Positions 12,218 through 21,870 of a stretch of DNA of 64,000 nucleotides are shown here, in pieces. A model generated the notes under the pieces. The model did no database searches. It was not told the origin of the DNA and saw only the letters and a program-made list of their open reading frames with translations. Origin of the DNA: Syngnathus acus (taxonomy: Eukaryota > Chordata > Actinopteri > Syngnathiformes > Syngnathidae); assembly GCF_901709675.1 (NCBI RefSeq), contig NC_051108.1, forward strand, positions 4,994,631-5,058,630, in the 5' to 3' direction. Both the position numbers and the translations under genes were made by a program. Each line of letters starts with the position of its first letter. The stretch's first letter is position 1.

Positions 12218-15200
12218 GTGAGCAAATCTGATTACTAAAAATGTTTAATTGAACTTTGCTTTTATTAGTTAAAGCAGGGGTGTCTAACTCTTTTTTTTTT
12301 TTTTCGAGGGCCATTATGACTGTCAACCCTGTTTGCTTGGTTTGTTAATCTGTAGCGCCTCCTTGAGGGCAAATGTTCCAGTTTTTCAAGCCTGATGGCC
12401 TTTTATTAAAACAATAAAATAATAATCAAATAAAAATAATAAATATTTGAAAATGATTAAAAATAATAAAATCAATATAATAAAAAATAAAACAATACAA
12501 AATTAAAGACTCAGACTCCTTTGTTCATCAATTCCATTTAACCTTTCATTTGTATTCACATTTAATCAAATTTCTTTGTCTTGACTTCCTACCTCCCTTT
12601 CTCCCAACACTCTTATTATCGGGAACCAGAGATCAAAACGACGACCCCAGTCTCGGAGAAGCTCACACTTCCCGAACAGAAGCAGGTGGGGAAGACCTCT
12701 TGTGTGATTTCAAAATGTACCATGATGTGTGTGTTCACTGTGGGTTGTGCTAATTTAGTCAAGTACACAGATTTGTAATTAAAATGTGGCCAATACTATT
12801 TGATTTTAAGATCTACCAAGATGATTGATTAGTCTGTTAGTTGGTTCGTTCGTTATTGAGTCAAATATTAAAATAAAATGAGTTAACATGTTTACGTGTT
12901 CTTTTGTTGCAGAAGCTGCCCAACACCACACTGACTACCAAGAAACCAGAGATCAACGTGACCTCCGTCTCGGTGAAGCCCACGGTGCAAAGACAGCAGC
13001 AGGTGCGAAAGGCCAATCCTCTTCAAGATGTATCAAGAAATGTAAATGGCCTCTGTGGTTGACATGTTCTTTTGTTTTGCAGAAGCTGCCCAGCACTACA
13101 CTGACCACTAAGAAACCAGAGATGACCGTGACCTCAGTCTCGGCAAAGACCACGGTGCAAGGACAGCAGCAGGTGCGAAAGGCCAATCCTCTTCAAGATG
13201 TATCAAGAAATGTAAATGGCCTCTGTGGTTGACATGTTCTTTTGTTTTGCAGAAGCTGCCCAACACCACAATAACCACCAAGAAACCAGCGTTGAATGTG
13301 ACCTCAGTCTCTGTAAAGACCACGGTGCAAGGACAGCAGCAGGTGCGAAAGGCCAATCCTCTTGACTGATTCAAGATGTATCAAGAAATGTAAATGGCCT
13401 CTGTGGTTGACATGTTCTTTTGTTTTGCAGAAGCTGCCCAACACCACAATAACCACCAAGAAACCAGCGTTGAATGTGACCTCAGTCTCTGTAAAGACCA
13501 CGGTGCAAGGACAATCCTCTTGACTGATCAAAAATGTATCAAGAAATGTCAATTGCCTCTGTGGTTATGTTCTTTTGTTTTGCAGAAGCTGCCCAACACC
13601 ACACTGACTACGAAGAAACCAGAGATGAACATGACCACAGTCTCGGTGAAGCCCACGGTGCAAGGACAGCAGCAGGTGCGAAAGGCCAATCCTCTTGACT
13701 GATTCAAGACTTACCAAGAAATGTAAATTGCCTCAGTGGATGACATGTTCTTATGTTTTGCAGAAGCTGCCCAACACCACACAGACCACTAAGAAACCAG
13801 CGGTGAACGTGACCTCAGTCTTGGTAAAGACCACGGCGCAAGGACAGCAGCAGGTGCGAAAGGCCAATCCTCTTGACTGATTCAAGATGTACCAAGAAAT
13901 GTAAATGGCCTCTGTGGTTGACATGTTCTTTTGTTTTGCAGAAGCTGCCCAACACCACACTGACCACTAAGAAACCAGCGATGAACGTGACCTCAGTCTT
14001 GGTGAAGCCCATGGTCAAAAAGGAGCAGGTGCAAAAGTTAAAGATGTACCAAGAAGTGCAAATTCAAATTTGTGGTTAAGTTGGTAGAGTGGTTATTAGG
14101 TTATTCAGTTAAATATTATTTGAAACTTGAGGTAAATGTGGTATTACTTTTGCTAGGTTGGTCAGTGGTCAAATTTGTAGTTGAGAGTCCCAAGAAAAAA
14201 GTGAGTTGAATAATAATGCAAATTGTTCTCTTGTTTTCAGAACACTTCACTGACTACTAAGAAAAAGATGAATGCCAACTTTAACCCTACGAAAGTCCTT
14301 TTGGACATACTGGAGGTGTGAAAAACCACTATTGATTTAGAGATGAGTGCAGTTGGTTATTTATTTATTCAAAAGTAAAAATATTCCAATTTAATATGTC
14401 ATTTGGATGATTGATTGGCTTGTTGGGTTTTCTAGGTTAGTCATTGGTCAATTGGAAGAGTCCCAACATCAATGCCAACCCAAGATGCAAAGTGTTTTTG
14501 TTTTGCAGGATCTGTTCAACCTGACCAATGAGAAACCAAAGAAGAAAGTGAGTGCAGTCTCTGTGAAGCAAGGACAGCAGAAGGTGTGAATGGCTAAATT
14601 GTCATTTTCCATCGGTTGAATCAATTGGTTGGTAGATTATTTAGTCAAAATATTTCTAATTAGTTGAATGGTTCTTTGTGTCTGGGTAGGTTGGTCTCGG
14701 AGTCCCAATCATCTACACTGACCAATGTAAATTGCCTCAGTGGATGACATGTTCTTTTGTTTTGCAGAAGCTGCCCAACACCACAATGACCACCAAGAAA
14801 CCAGAGATGAACGTGACCTCAGTCTCGGTGAAGACCACGGTGCAAGGAGAGCAGCAGGTGCGAAAGTCTAATCCTATTGACTGATCAAGATGTACCAAGA
14901 AATGAAAATTGCCTCTGTGGTTGACATGTTCTTTTGTTTTGCAGAAGCTGCCCAACACCACACTGACTACTAAGAAACCAGAGATGAACGTGACCTCAGT
15001 CTCGATGAAGCCCACGGTGCAAGGGCAGCAGCAGGTGCGAAAGGACAATCCTCTTGACTGATTCAAGATGTATCAAGAATTGTAAATTGCCTCTGTGGTT
15101 GACATGTTCTTTTGTTTTGCAGAAGCTGCCCAACACCACAATGACCACCAAGAAACCAGCGATGAACGTGACCTCAGTCTCCGTAAAGACCACGGTGCAA

Positions 15201-17544
15201 GGAGAGCAGCAGGTACGAAAGTCCAATCCTATTGACTGATTCAAGATGTACCAATAAATGTAAATTGCCTCTGTGGTTGACATGTTCTTTTGTTTTGCAG
15301 AAGCTGCCCAACACCACAATGAGCACCAAGAAACCAGAGATGAACGTGACCTCAGTCTCGGTGAAGCCCACGGTGCAAGGAGAGCAGCAGGTGCGAAAGT
15401 CTAATCCTATTGACGGATTCAAGATCTACCAAGAAATGAAAATTGCCTATGTGGTTGACATGTTCTTTTGTTTTGCAGAAGCTGCCCAACACCACACTGG
15501 CCACCAAGAAGCCAAATATCAACGTGACCTCAGTCTTGGTGAAGCCCACGGTGAACGGACAGCAGCAGGTGCCAAACGCCAATTCTCTTGACTGATTCAA
15601 GATGTATCAAGAAATGAAAATTGCCTCTGTGGTTGACATGTTTTTTTGTTTTGCAGAAGCTGCCCAACACCACACTGACCACTAAGAAACCAGAGATGAA
15701 CGTGACCTCAGTCTTGGTGAAGCCCACGGTGCAAGGAGAGCAGCAGGTACGACAGTCCAATCCTATTGACTGATTCAAGATGTACCAATAAATGTAAAGT
15801 GCCTCAGTGGTTGACATGTTCTTTTGTTTTGCAGAAGCTGCCCAACACCACAATAACCACCAAGAAACCAGCGTTGAATGTAACCTTAGTCTCTGTAAAG
15901 ACCACGGTGCAAGGAGAGCAGCAGGTACGAAAGTCCAATCCTATTGACTGATTCAAGATGTACCAATAAATGTAAAGTGCCTCAGTGGTTGACATGTTCT
16001 TTTGTTTTGCAGAAGCTGCCCAACACCACAATAACCACCAAGAAACCAGCGTTGAATGTAACCTTAGTCTCTGTAAAGACCACGGTGCAAGGAGAGCAGC
16101 AGGTACGAAAGTACAATCCTATTGACTGATTCAACATGTACCAATAAATGTAAAGTGCCTCAGTGGTTGACATGTTCTTTTGTTTTGCAGAAGCTGCCCA
16201 ACACCACACAGACCACTAAGAAACCAGCGTTGAACGTGACCTCAGTCTCGGTGAAGCCCACGGTGCAAGGAGAGCAGCAGGTGCGAAAGTCTAATCCTAT
16301 TGACTGATTCAAGATGTACCAAGAAATGAAAATTGCCTCTGTAGTTGACATGTTCTTTTGTTTTGCAGAAGCTGCCCAACACCACAATGACCACCAAGAA
16401 ACCAGCGCTGAACGTGACCTCAGTCTCGGTGAAGCCCACGGTGAACGGACAGCAGCAGGTGCGAAAGGCCAATTCTCTTGACTGATTCAAGATGTACCAA
16501 GAAATGTAAATTGCCTCTGTGGTTAACAAGTTCTGTTGTTTTGCAGAAGCTGGCCAACACCACAATGACCACCAAGGAACCAAAGACCAACGTGACCGTC
16601 TCGGTGAAGCCCACGGTGCAAGGAAAGCAGCAGGTGCGAAAGTCCAATCCTATTGACTGATTCAAGATGTACCAATAAATGTAAATTGCCTCTGTGGTTG
16701 ACATGTTCTTTTGTTTTGCAGAAGCTGCCCAACACTACACTGACCACCAAGAAACCAGCGATGAACGTGAGCTCAGTCTCGGTGATTTCCACCAAAATAT
16801 GAAGCAAAATGTGTTTTTTGTTTTGCAGAAGCTGCTCAACACAACATTGACCACTAAGAAACCAAGGATCAGCGTGGTGAAGCCCGAATTGTTTGTAAAT
16901 CAGCAGGTCCGAAGGCCCAACGCTCTTGTCTGATTTCAAGATGTACCCAGAAGTATCTCATGCTCTCTTGTGTGTATGTGTGCTTATATGTAGTTGGCTA
17001 AATACTACGTTTGGATTTACTCCAACACCAACGTTTGCATCATCATCAACCCACAAGACCTGAAACTCGATGTGTAAAATACACCACACTCAATAATGAT
17101 TTCTTTTTACGTGTGCATAATCATAACAGCCCCCCTTGTGTTTTCCAGTCTTAGTGTCAATCTGGTGTCCGAGCACCGTGGCAAAAAGCTGTTGACCCTT
17201 CAGTTTTCAATGACAAACCAAATCGCCAAGCTTATCACAGACACCCATGCTTCGCCACTGCCGCTGATCCAGAACGAAATGACCTGGACTTATAGTCCTG
17301 GAGTCAACTACAAGGTGACAATTTTCTGCCAATTTATTTCGGATGTATTGTTAATTTTTGAATGAACTTGAATTGATGTTTTTTTCAGATTGTTATCCAG
17401 AAAAAAGGCAACTTCTGGAGTGTGATCTTGAACAACAAGCACCTGCTGTATTTCACGCTTGAGAAGACTCAAGTCATCAGCCAGGTGGAGGTTTCCGGCC
17501 GCATCATTACCATCAAGAAAGTGGAGGTTTTCAGGGATGTTTGA
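12147..17544 (+). CDS. Stalked, secretory galectin-like protein (multi-exon gene)
   Basis: I do not recognise a named orthologue. The coding path uses exon 1 (12154-12217), exon 2 (12630-12685), twenty intact stalk exons between 12913 and 16906, and three final exons (16994-17073, 17149-17314, 17389-17544). All phases agree, giving about 757 residues: residues 1-21 hydrophobic signal or anchor, about 22-624 stalk rich in Thr, Lys, Val, Pro and Gln with about 35 N-x-S/T sequons, and about 625-757 a galectin-type beta-sandwich. The C-terminal hallmarks are LSVNLVS, a hydrophobic strand then IVIQKKGNFWSVILNNKHLL and VEVSGRIITIKKV. These follow the usual galectin pattern 'sVNlv...f.i.I...F.V.lNg.hl..F...i..l.vsGdi'. 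Known galectins are cytosolic or leave the cell without a signal peptide, so secretory targeting plus a glycan-bearing stalk is unusual. The role is unknown; a stalked surface or mucus lectin-like protein is an inference. Confidence 0.75.
12275..12500 (+). mobile_element. Fragment of a hAT-like CAGGGGTGTC element
   Basis: It begins caggggtgtctaactc and continues with 'gagggccattatgactgtca', as in the copy at 29.9 kb. The right end is not found. It lies in the first intron of the galectin-like gene and merges into an AATAAA-rich tract. Confidence 0.5.
12630..12685 (+). CDS. Exon 2: diverged first stalk segment
   Basis: Acceptor after 'atcgggaaccag', donor gtgggg; enters in phase 1, leaves in phase 0. 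It encodes EIKTTTPVSEKL, then TLPEQKQ. It resembles the second half of the stalk repeat (EINVTSVSVKPTV... QQ), so it is probably a founder-like, shortened member. The acceptor has its pyrimidine tract about 15 bp upstream, a weaker site than in the array. Confidence 0.65.
13431..13513 (+). pseudogene. Broken stalk exon (unit 4): donor site deleted
   Basis: The unit has a normal acceptor and normal coding sequence to GTG CAA GGA CA, where about 20 bp present in its neighbours (the CAGCAG end, the gtgcgaaa donor and part of the intron) are missing. Read on, the frame meets TGA nine bases later. The spacing to the next unit is 155 instead of 178 bp. As neighbours are phase 0, skipping it keeps the frame. 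Confidence 0.85.
14241..14315 (+). CDS. Diverged stalk exon (unit 8, 25 codons)
   Basis: Acceptor cttgttttcag, donor gtgtga. It encodes NTSLTTKKKM, then NANFNPTKVL and LDILE. It keeps the N-T-(S/T)-L-T-T-K-K core but has lost the NVTSVSVK half. Its flanking introns are longer and different from the 88-bp intron, so it appears to be an older copy that escaped homogenisation. Confidence 0.8.
14509..14583 (+). CDS. Diverged stalk exon (unit 9, 25 codons)
   Basis: Acceptor tttttgttttgcag, donor gtgtga. It encodes DLFNLTNEKPKKK, then VSAVSVKQGQQK: one sequon (NLT), the KP pair and the VSVK...GQQ end of the standard unit. The introns on either side of units 8 and 9 share 'aggttggtc' and 'gagtccca' words, showing an older tandem period of roughly 260-300 bp. 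Confidence 0.82.
16722..16805 (+). pseudogene. Truncated stalk exon (unit 21)
   Basis: The acceptor and 20 codons are normal as far as AGC TCA GTC TCG; the sequence then departs into 'gtgatttccaccaaaatatg', where the frame stops, and only 107 bp separate it from the next unit instead of 178. A gt follows TCG in phase 0, but the resulting intron would be 47 bp, shorter than most vertebrate introns. The exon is therefore probably dead or rarely spliced. Confidence 0.7.
16829..16906 (+). CDS. Last stalk exon (unit 22, 26 codons)
   Basis: Acceptor ttttgttttgcag, donor gtccga. It encodes KLLNTTLTTKKP, then RISVVKPELFVNQQ. It keeps one sequon and lacks the NVTS site. It joins in phase 0 to the galectin-like exons. 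Confidence 0.82.
16994..17544 (+). CDS. Three exons encoding the C-terminal galectin-like domain
   Basis: Exons 16994-17073, 17149-17314 and 17389-17544 join in phases 0, 2 and 0. The second junction requires the donor GT|gtaaaa at 17074; the neighbouring gtgtaa would give a stop. Residues read LAKYYVWIYSNTNVC..., LSVNLVSEHRGKKLLTLQF..., MTWTYSPGVNYK, IVIQKKGNFWSVILNNKHLL, YFTLEKTQVISQVEVSGRII and VEVFRDV then TGA. Strand order and hydrophobic spacing match a galectin carbohydrate-recognition domain of about 130 residues. The canonical H-x-N-x-R, V-x-N and W-G-x-E-x-R contacts are not seen: LQFSM, LITDT and NEMTW occupy those places. Lactose-type binding is therefore doubtful. Confidence 0.75.
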
Positions 17545-18110
17545 CAAAGTGCTTTACTTTAAGTCAGTGACCAGATCAATTAATGGTCACTTATTGTTTG
17601 GACGTCAATCATGTACTTAACACGAGATTATGATTAACATTATTATTATTAGATTGCGAATCAGTTCATTTAAATCATGATTATTTTATTTCTACCATGA
17701 TCATTATTAGATATTCGTAGACTGTTCAGATTTACTACTTTATTATCAGATTGCTGACGGTCAGTTCCTTTAAATCACAGGTGTCAAACTCAAGGCCCAC
17801 ATCATTTTATGTGGCCTGCCAATACAAATTATTCATCAAATTCACGTCATTACTAATATTGTAAATTGTCTTAACTTTAAGAAATAATCTTTTTAAAATG
17901 TAGTTGTTACTGGTCTAAATTATTTGTGTTGATAACATGAGGCCTTCATACATTTATTCGGGTTGACACAATGGCCCGAGTTTGACACCCCTGCTTTAAA
18001 TCATAATTATTTTTCCTTTCTAACATTAGATAAGATTTCTTTTGTAGAAAGATTTCTTTTGCATGTTTTATCTGAAACTCCAATAAAAACTTGCATGCAT
18101 AAAAATCAGC
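17545..18110 (+). other. Probable 3' UTR of the galectin-like gene
   Basis: No coding potential. An AATAAA at 18082-18087 (ccaataaaaac) followed by a GT-rich stretch is a candidate polyadenylation site. Two similar segments (from 17652 and from 17750) form a local duplication, the second interrupted by a hAT-like element. Confidence 0.45.
17778..17993. mobile_element. Complete hAT-like MITE with target-site duplication
   Basis: It begins CAGGTGTCAAACTCAAGGCC and ends GGCCCGAGTTTGACACCCCTG-like, an inverted pair. A perfect direct repeat ctttaaatca flanks it (17768-17777 and 17994-18003). hAT elements make 8-bp duplications, so two bases may match by chance. There is no coding region. Confidence 0.88.
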
Positions 18111-19421
18111 AGTTTCCAGAACGAACGTGTATGAGGTTTGGCATCACCTCTCCTGGGAGGCCGGAGCACGAAAGGGAGACCCAACAGTAAAGGTTGAAAA
18201 GCCTCTTAGCTAATGCTAATCTTTCTAATGCATGGCCTGGCTGAGTAATTGATCCGGGCATATCCGATCAATAGACCTTTATTGCTCATTGGAGACGGAA
18301 CGTTTAATCTTAATGAAACGTACTGAATGGTAACAGTAATTTTCTTATTACCATTGACCCTAATGTGAAATGCAAGGAAGAGTAAAATATAAACAAGAAC
18401 TCGACAATATTGAATGTGATTTAGAGGAATGATTTAATATGTAAAAAATATTTGAAAAATGAAAGATTTGGAAAACTTAAGATTTGACGTGACGTAACCC
18501 CGAGGTGTATTTGGCAAGCAGGACACCTAGTGGTACACGTAAACACAACACGTCAATGTTGGACTGGCAAAATCTTTTTTGGTGTCTGAATGAAATAATT
18601 GAAGTAATTATCGTAGCAGCCCTCAGCAGGGAATCCACTCAGTCAAAAAGTGAAGAAATGAATGCCTCAACGGTGAAAGTCAAGAGAGGAAACATCCTTG
18701 TGTGATTATGTCGGAACAGGGCAGATGTTCTATATAGCTGGCAAATTAAAAAGAAAGAGCTCTGATTAGGCGTATACATACACTGCCGGAATCACATTGC
18801 CACTGTGCATAGACGCCATTCAAAGGAAACCATGTTAAAAAGGATGGAACAGTGAGAAAGGGGAGGAAGAGGTGAGCTGGCAGAAGTGGTTGAGCAGAGG
18901 AAGCACGAATAATCCATTACAGAGACGCGACATGATTAAGAAGCGGCAGGAGACAAAAATATCCCAGGCCAAGGCATCTTGGCGCAATACCGTTGCAACA
19001 GAGCACAACATGACAGCAACTCCTGCTGCTTTTGTCAAGTTAAATTCAGGATGGCGATAATGGGTCATTTACAATAAATGGAACAAAAATAAAATTTCCG
19101 TATTAACTGTCATCATTGCACAGAGTGGTGGCATAGCAAAACTGAGAACTGTTCATGAATGTAAAACTAGCAAAACTAAGCACTGTACATGAATTTTAAA
19201 AAAATTACAAAACAAAATTTGTTCCGGCCATGATTTTAAGTGTTATGGGCAAAATTGTACGTCTTTATTTTATTTCATAAAACTGACCGTTTTGGTTGAT
19301 ATTGGTTGTTTGCTGTATTGTAGTATTATTGAGAAGAGAGAAACATTTCCTTACTAAAGATTCTTTTTTTTTTTTTTACAGATCATATATAAATCTATTA
19401 TTTAAATATGCAGTTAATATG

Positions 19422-19682
19422 CCGTATTTTCCGGACTATAATCCGCTACTTTTTAACAAGCTTTGAACACAGTGATTTATAGTCCAGTGTGCCTTATATA
19501 TGGGATTTTCATGATTTTTAATGAAATTGTAAGATTTTTACATATTCTCATATAGGGAAATTAAACATTAAAACACCTGCTTATAGTCCAGTCCATTTTA
19601 TAAATGAACAAAACAGGATATACCCCTAATTTTAGCTGGTGCGGCTTATATTCAGGTGCGATTTATAGTCCAGAAATTACGG
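19422..19682. mobile_element. TA-type MITE, copy 4 (degraded)
   Basis: Left end ccgtattttccggactata, right end atttatagtccagaaattacgg. The inner 'gcggctta' and 'gcgattta' words show it belongs with the GCCGCG-like variant. Confidence 0.7.
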
Positions 19683-21454
19683 AACTGTAAATGCACTGTG
19701 GCAGAGTATCAAGTTATCTAAGAATACTGCATCTGTGTGACAATGGCAGGAAATCTCAAAATCTTCCTCTAAACCTGAGGGTGGCTATGGCCACCCCGGG
19801 ACACCACATAGCTGCACCCCTGCCTTCCTCCATGTGTTCAATTGGACGGTTTCAGTTTGGGCATTTCTGTCGGTCCCGTTGAGTGGCTTCTCCATAGTTG
19901 TGAAAATGAGCTGAAAAAAAGGAGTCAAGACACACACAAACAAAATGTATGTCATTGTGTCTCGTTTAAATGTGAATGTACATCATTGACAAAGCACTGT
20001 GCAAGGAATAAGATCTAGTATACTGGTAACATTCCACTGTTTATTACTGGTCTACTGTGTTCAACTTTTTACCCATTTTCATTTTCTTTTTTATACGAAA
20101 ATCATGTCAAAAATCTTTCTATAGTATATATTTTCTTAGAAAACATACAAAATATTATTGTACATTTATTTTACACAGGGAATATCCTCTGGCTTTTGTT
20201 TAAGATCATACATGACTCATATTCTTATTTTTGCAGCACACGGTGTTACACAATATGCATCAAAAGAATAAACATACCTCAGGAAAGATTTTGCAAAGAA
20301 ACAAGTTCCATACATGCATACATGCAACCACAGTCAATTTGTCACCTTCTGTCTTTTTTTTATATTTTCCCTCATGCCTTCTCGCTATACATATAGATGA
20401 CACGTCTTCTTTTCTAAGCAGGGCAAAGTCTGACTGATGACAGGTAGAAGTGAGAATTCAACGCTGACTTGTCAAAAGAACCATAGTTGTTAAAGTCACA
20501 CGCAACTTTCTATGCCGTCACATATTTCACACATTTCTCGTACAACGTTGATCCATCACCAACAGTGCAATCGTTCTACAAGACACACGCACACACACAA
20601 ACACGCACAGATGACTGCCGATGAGTGAACCACTGAGTTTGTCAACGGCACTGCAAGGAAAGCTTCCTCACGGCGAGCCTGAAAAATAATGCACTGACAA
20701 GCCTCCCGTCTCACTAAAAGACAAGTGTCTATAGGGGCCTGTGACCTAGAGCTTGGTTTTTGGACTACAACTGAAAGTTAGACAATGAGTATTAAAATAA
20801 AAATAAAATAAAAACATGAAATAAGATGAAATTGTAATAATAAAACTAACAAACCCCAATTACAAGAATAAACTCATAATGTTGAGAGAATGAGACAAGT
20901 TTTAAATTGAGTTGAGAGAAATTTTGGCTTAAAATTAAAAGTATATACCATTTTAAAAAAATACTGTCCTAACATAAATGAAAAAAAAAAGACATTTGTA
21001 AACAATAAAATAATGTATAGCTCAGGGATTCAGCAAATTTTTTTACAAACCTTCAAAATTTATCAGAGAATACTGATTTATTGTGTTAGTGTCAGATGAA
21101 AGAAGTATTAAATGTGCATGCAGTGATTGGCAATATGTACTTTGCTTATAATGTAATATGAATCGTGTCATTTGTAGACTCAAGAAATCTATTGCGAAAA
21201 TTCCAAAGTCCACAAACAAATTTAAAAATTAGCTCCACCTCAAACTTAATCAAAGTAACAATTATTGCTGCTTTCGAATAATAAATGATCATGCGCTCAG
21301 ATATAAACATCCATACATTCACAATCCAATTCATTAGTAACTCTTACATGTTATCACAGCAATAAATGAATCCTGCATCATGTGGATAAAGAAAAAATAA
21401 TCAGGATGGGAATCATAAACAATTTCTTTAGAACTGGTTTCCCATTATAGGAAT

Positions 21455-21870
21455 TACCGTATTTTCCCGACTATAAGGCGCATCTAAAAACCGAACATTT
21501 TCTCAAAAGCCGACATTGCGCCTTATAGTCCGGTGCGCCTTATATATGGACCAAATTCCTAAATTTAAACTGGCCCGAAGCATTGTGTCATGAAATCAAT
21601 CATAAGTGGCCTGCTGAAGACTATGAATCATGAATCAAAAAGACTATGGATCATTATTTTGTGATTATAAAATAATTTGTTGCATCTGAAGTTGAAATAA
21701 AAAAGATAAAATGGAGAATGATTTGATTTGGATTAAAAATCTGACATGATGCATTAATGGTGCGCCTTATAATCCAGTGCGCCTTATATAAAGACAAAGT
21801 TTTAAAATGGGCCATTCATTGAAGGTGCGCCTTATAGTCCGGTGCGCCTTATAGTCCGGAAAGTACGGTA
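21455..21870. mobile_element. TA-flanked MITE, copy 5 (long core A)
   Basis: Ends TA-CCGTATTTTCCCGACTATA and ccggaaagtacgg-TA. The core carries 'attgtgtcatgaaatcaatc', 'aaaaatctgacatgatgcat' and 'aatgggccattcattgaagg', shared with the copies at 24.6, 43.1, 59.9 and 61.7 kb. Confidence 0.9.

Larger units (their letters stand above)
12913..16906 (+). repeat. Tandem array of 22 stalk exons (178-bp exon-intron cassette)
   Basis: Exons begin at 12913, 13083, 13253, 13431, 13586, 13764, 13942, 14241, 14509, 14768, 14945, 15123, 15301, 15479, 15657, 15835, 16013, 16191, 16369, 16547, 16722 and 16829. Most are 90 nt (30 codons) with an 88-nt intron; the first two introns are 80 nt. Each starts after ttgttttgcag and ends CAGCAG before gtgcga or gtacga. 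The repeat runs KLPNTT, x-T-T-K-K-P, x-x-NVTSVSVK, then PTVQG(Q/E)QQ. Every intact exon is phase 0-0 and a multiple of three (90, 87, 78 or 75 nt), so units can be skipped, gained or lost without a frameshift. Typical units have two N-glycosylation sequons (NTT, NVT); the unit at 13083 has neither (SCT/TVT-type changes to PSTT and MTVT). Intron sequence is as conserved as exon sequence, which indicates recent homogenisation. Confidence 0.93.

Noticed and set aside
12913-16906. Regularly spaced repeat array, considered as a CRISPR-like or satellite array.
   Set aside because: Units are directly adjacent without unique spacers, carry splice sites and an open frame, and lie in a eukaryotic gene.
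12953-16939. A ladder of antisense open frames over the tandem array (repeating words such as VVLGSFCKTKEHVNH).
   Set aside because: They are the reverse complement of the repeated exon and intron, open only because the unit happens to lack antisense stops. They cross the plus-strand splice sites and show no domain.
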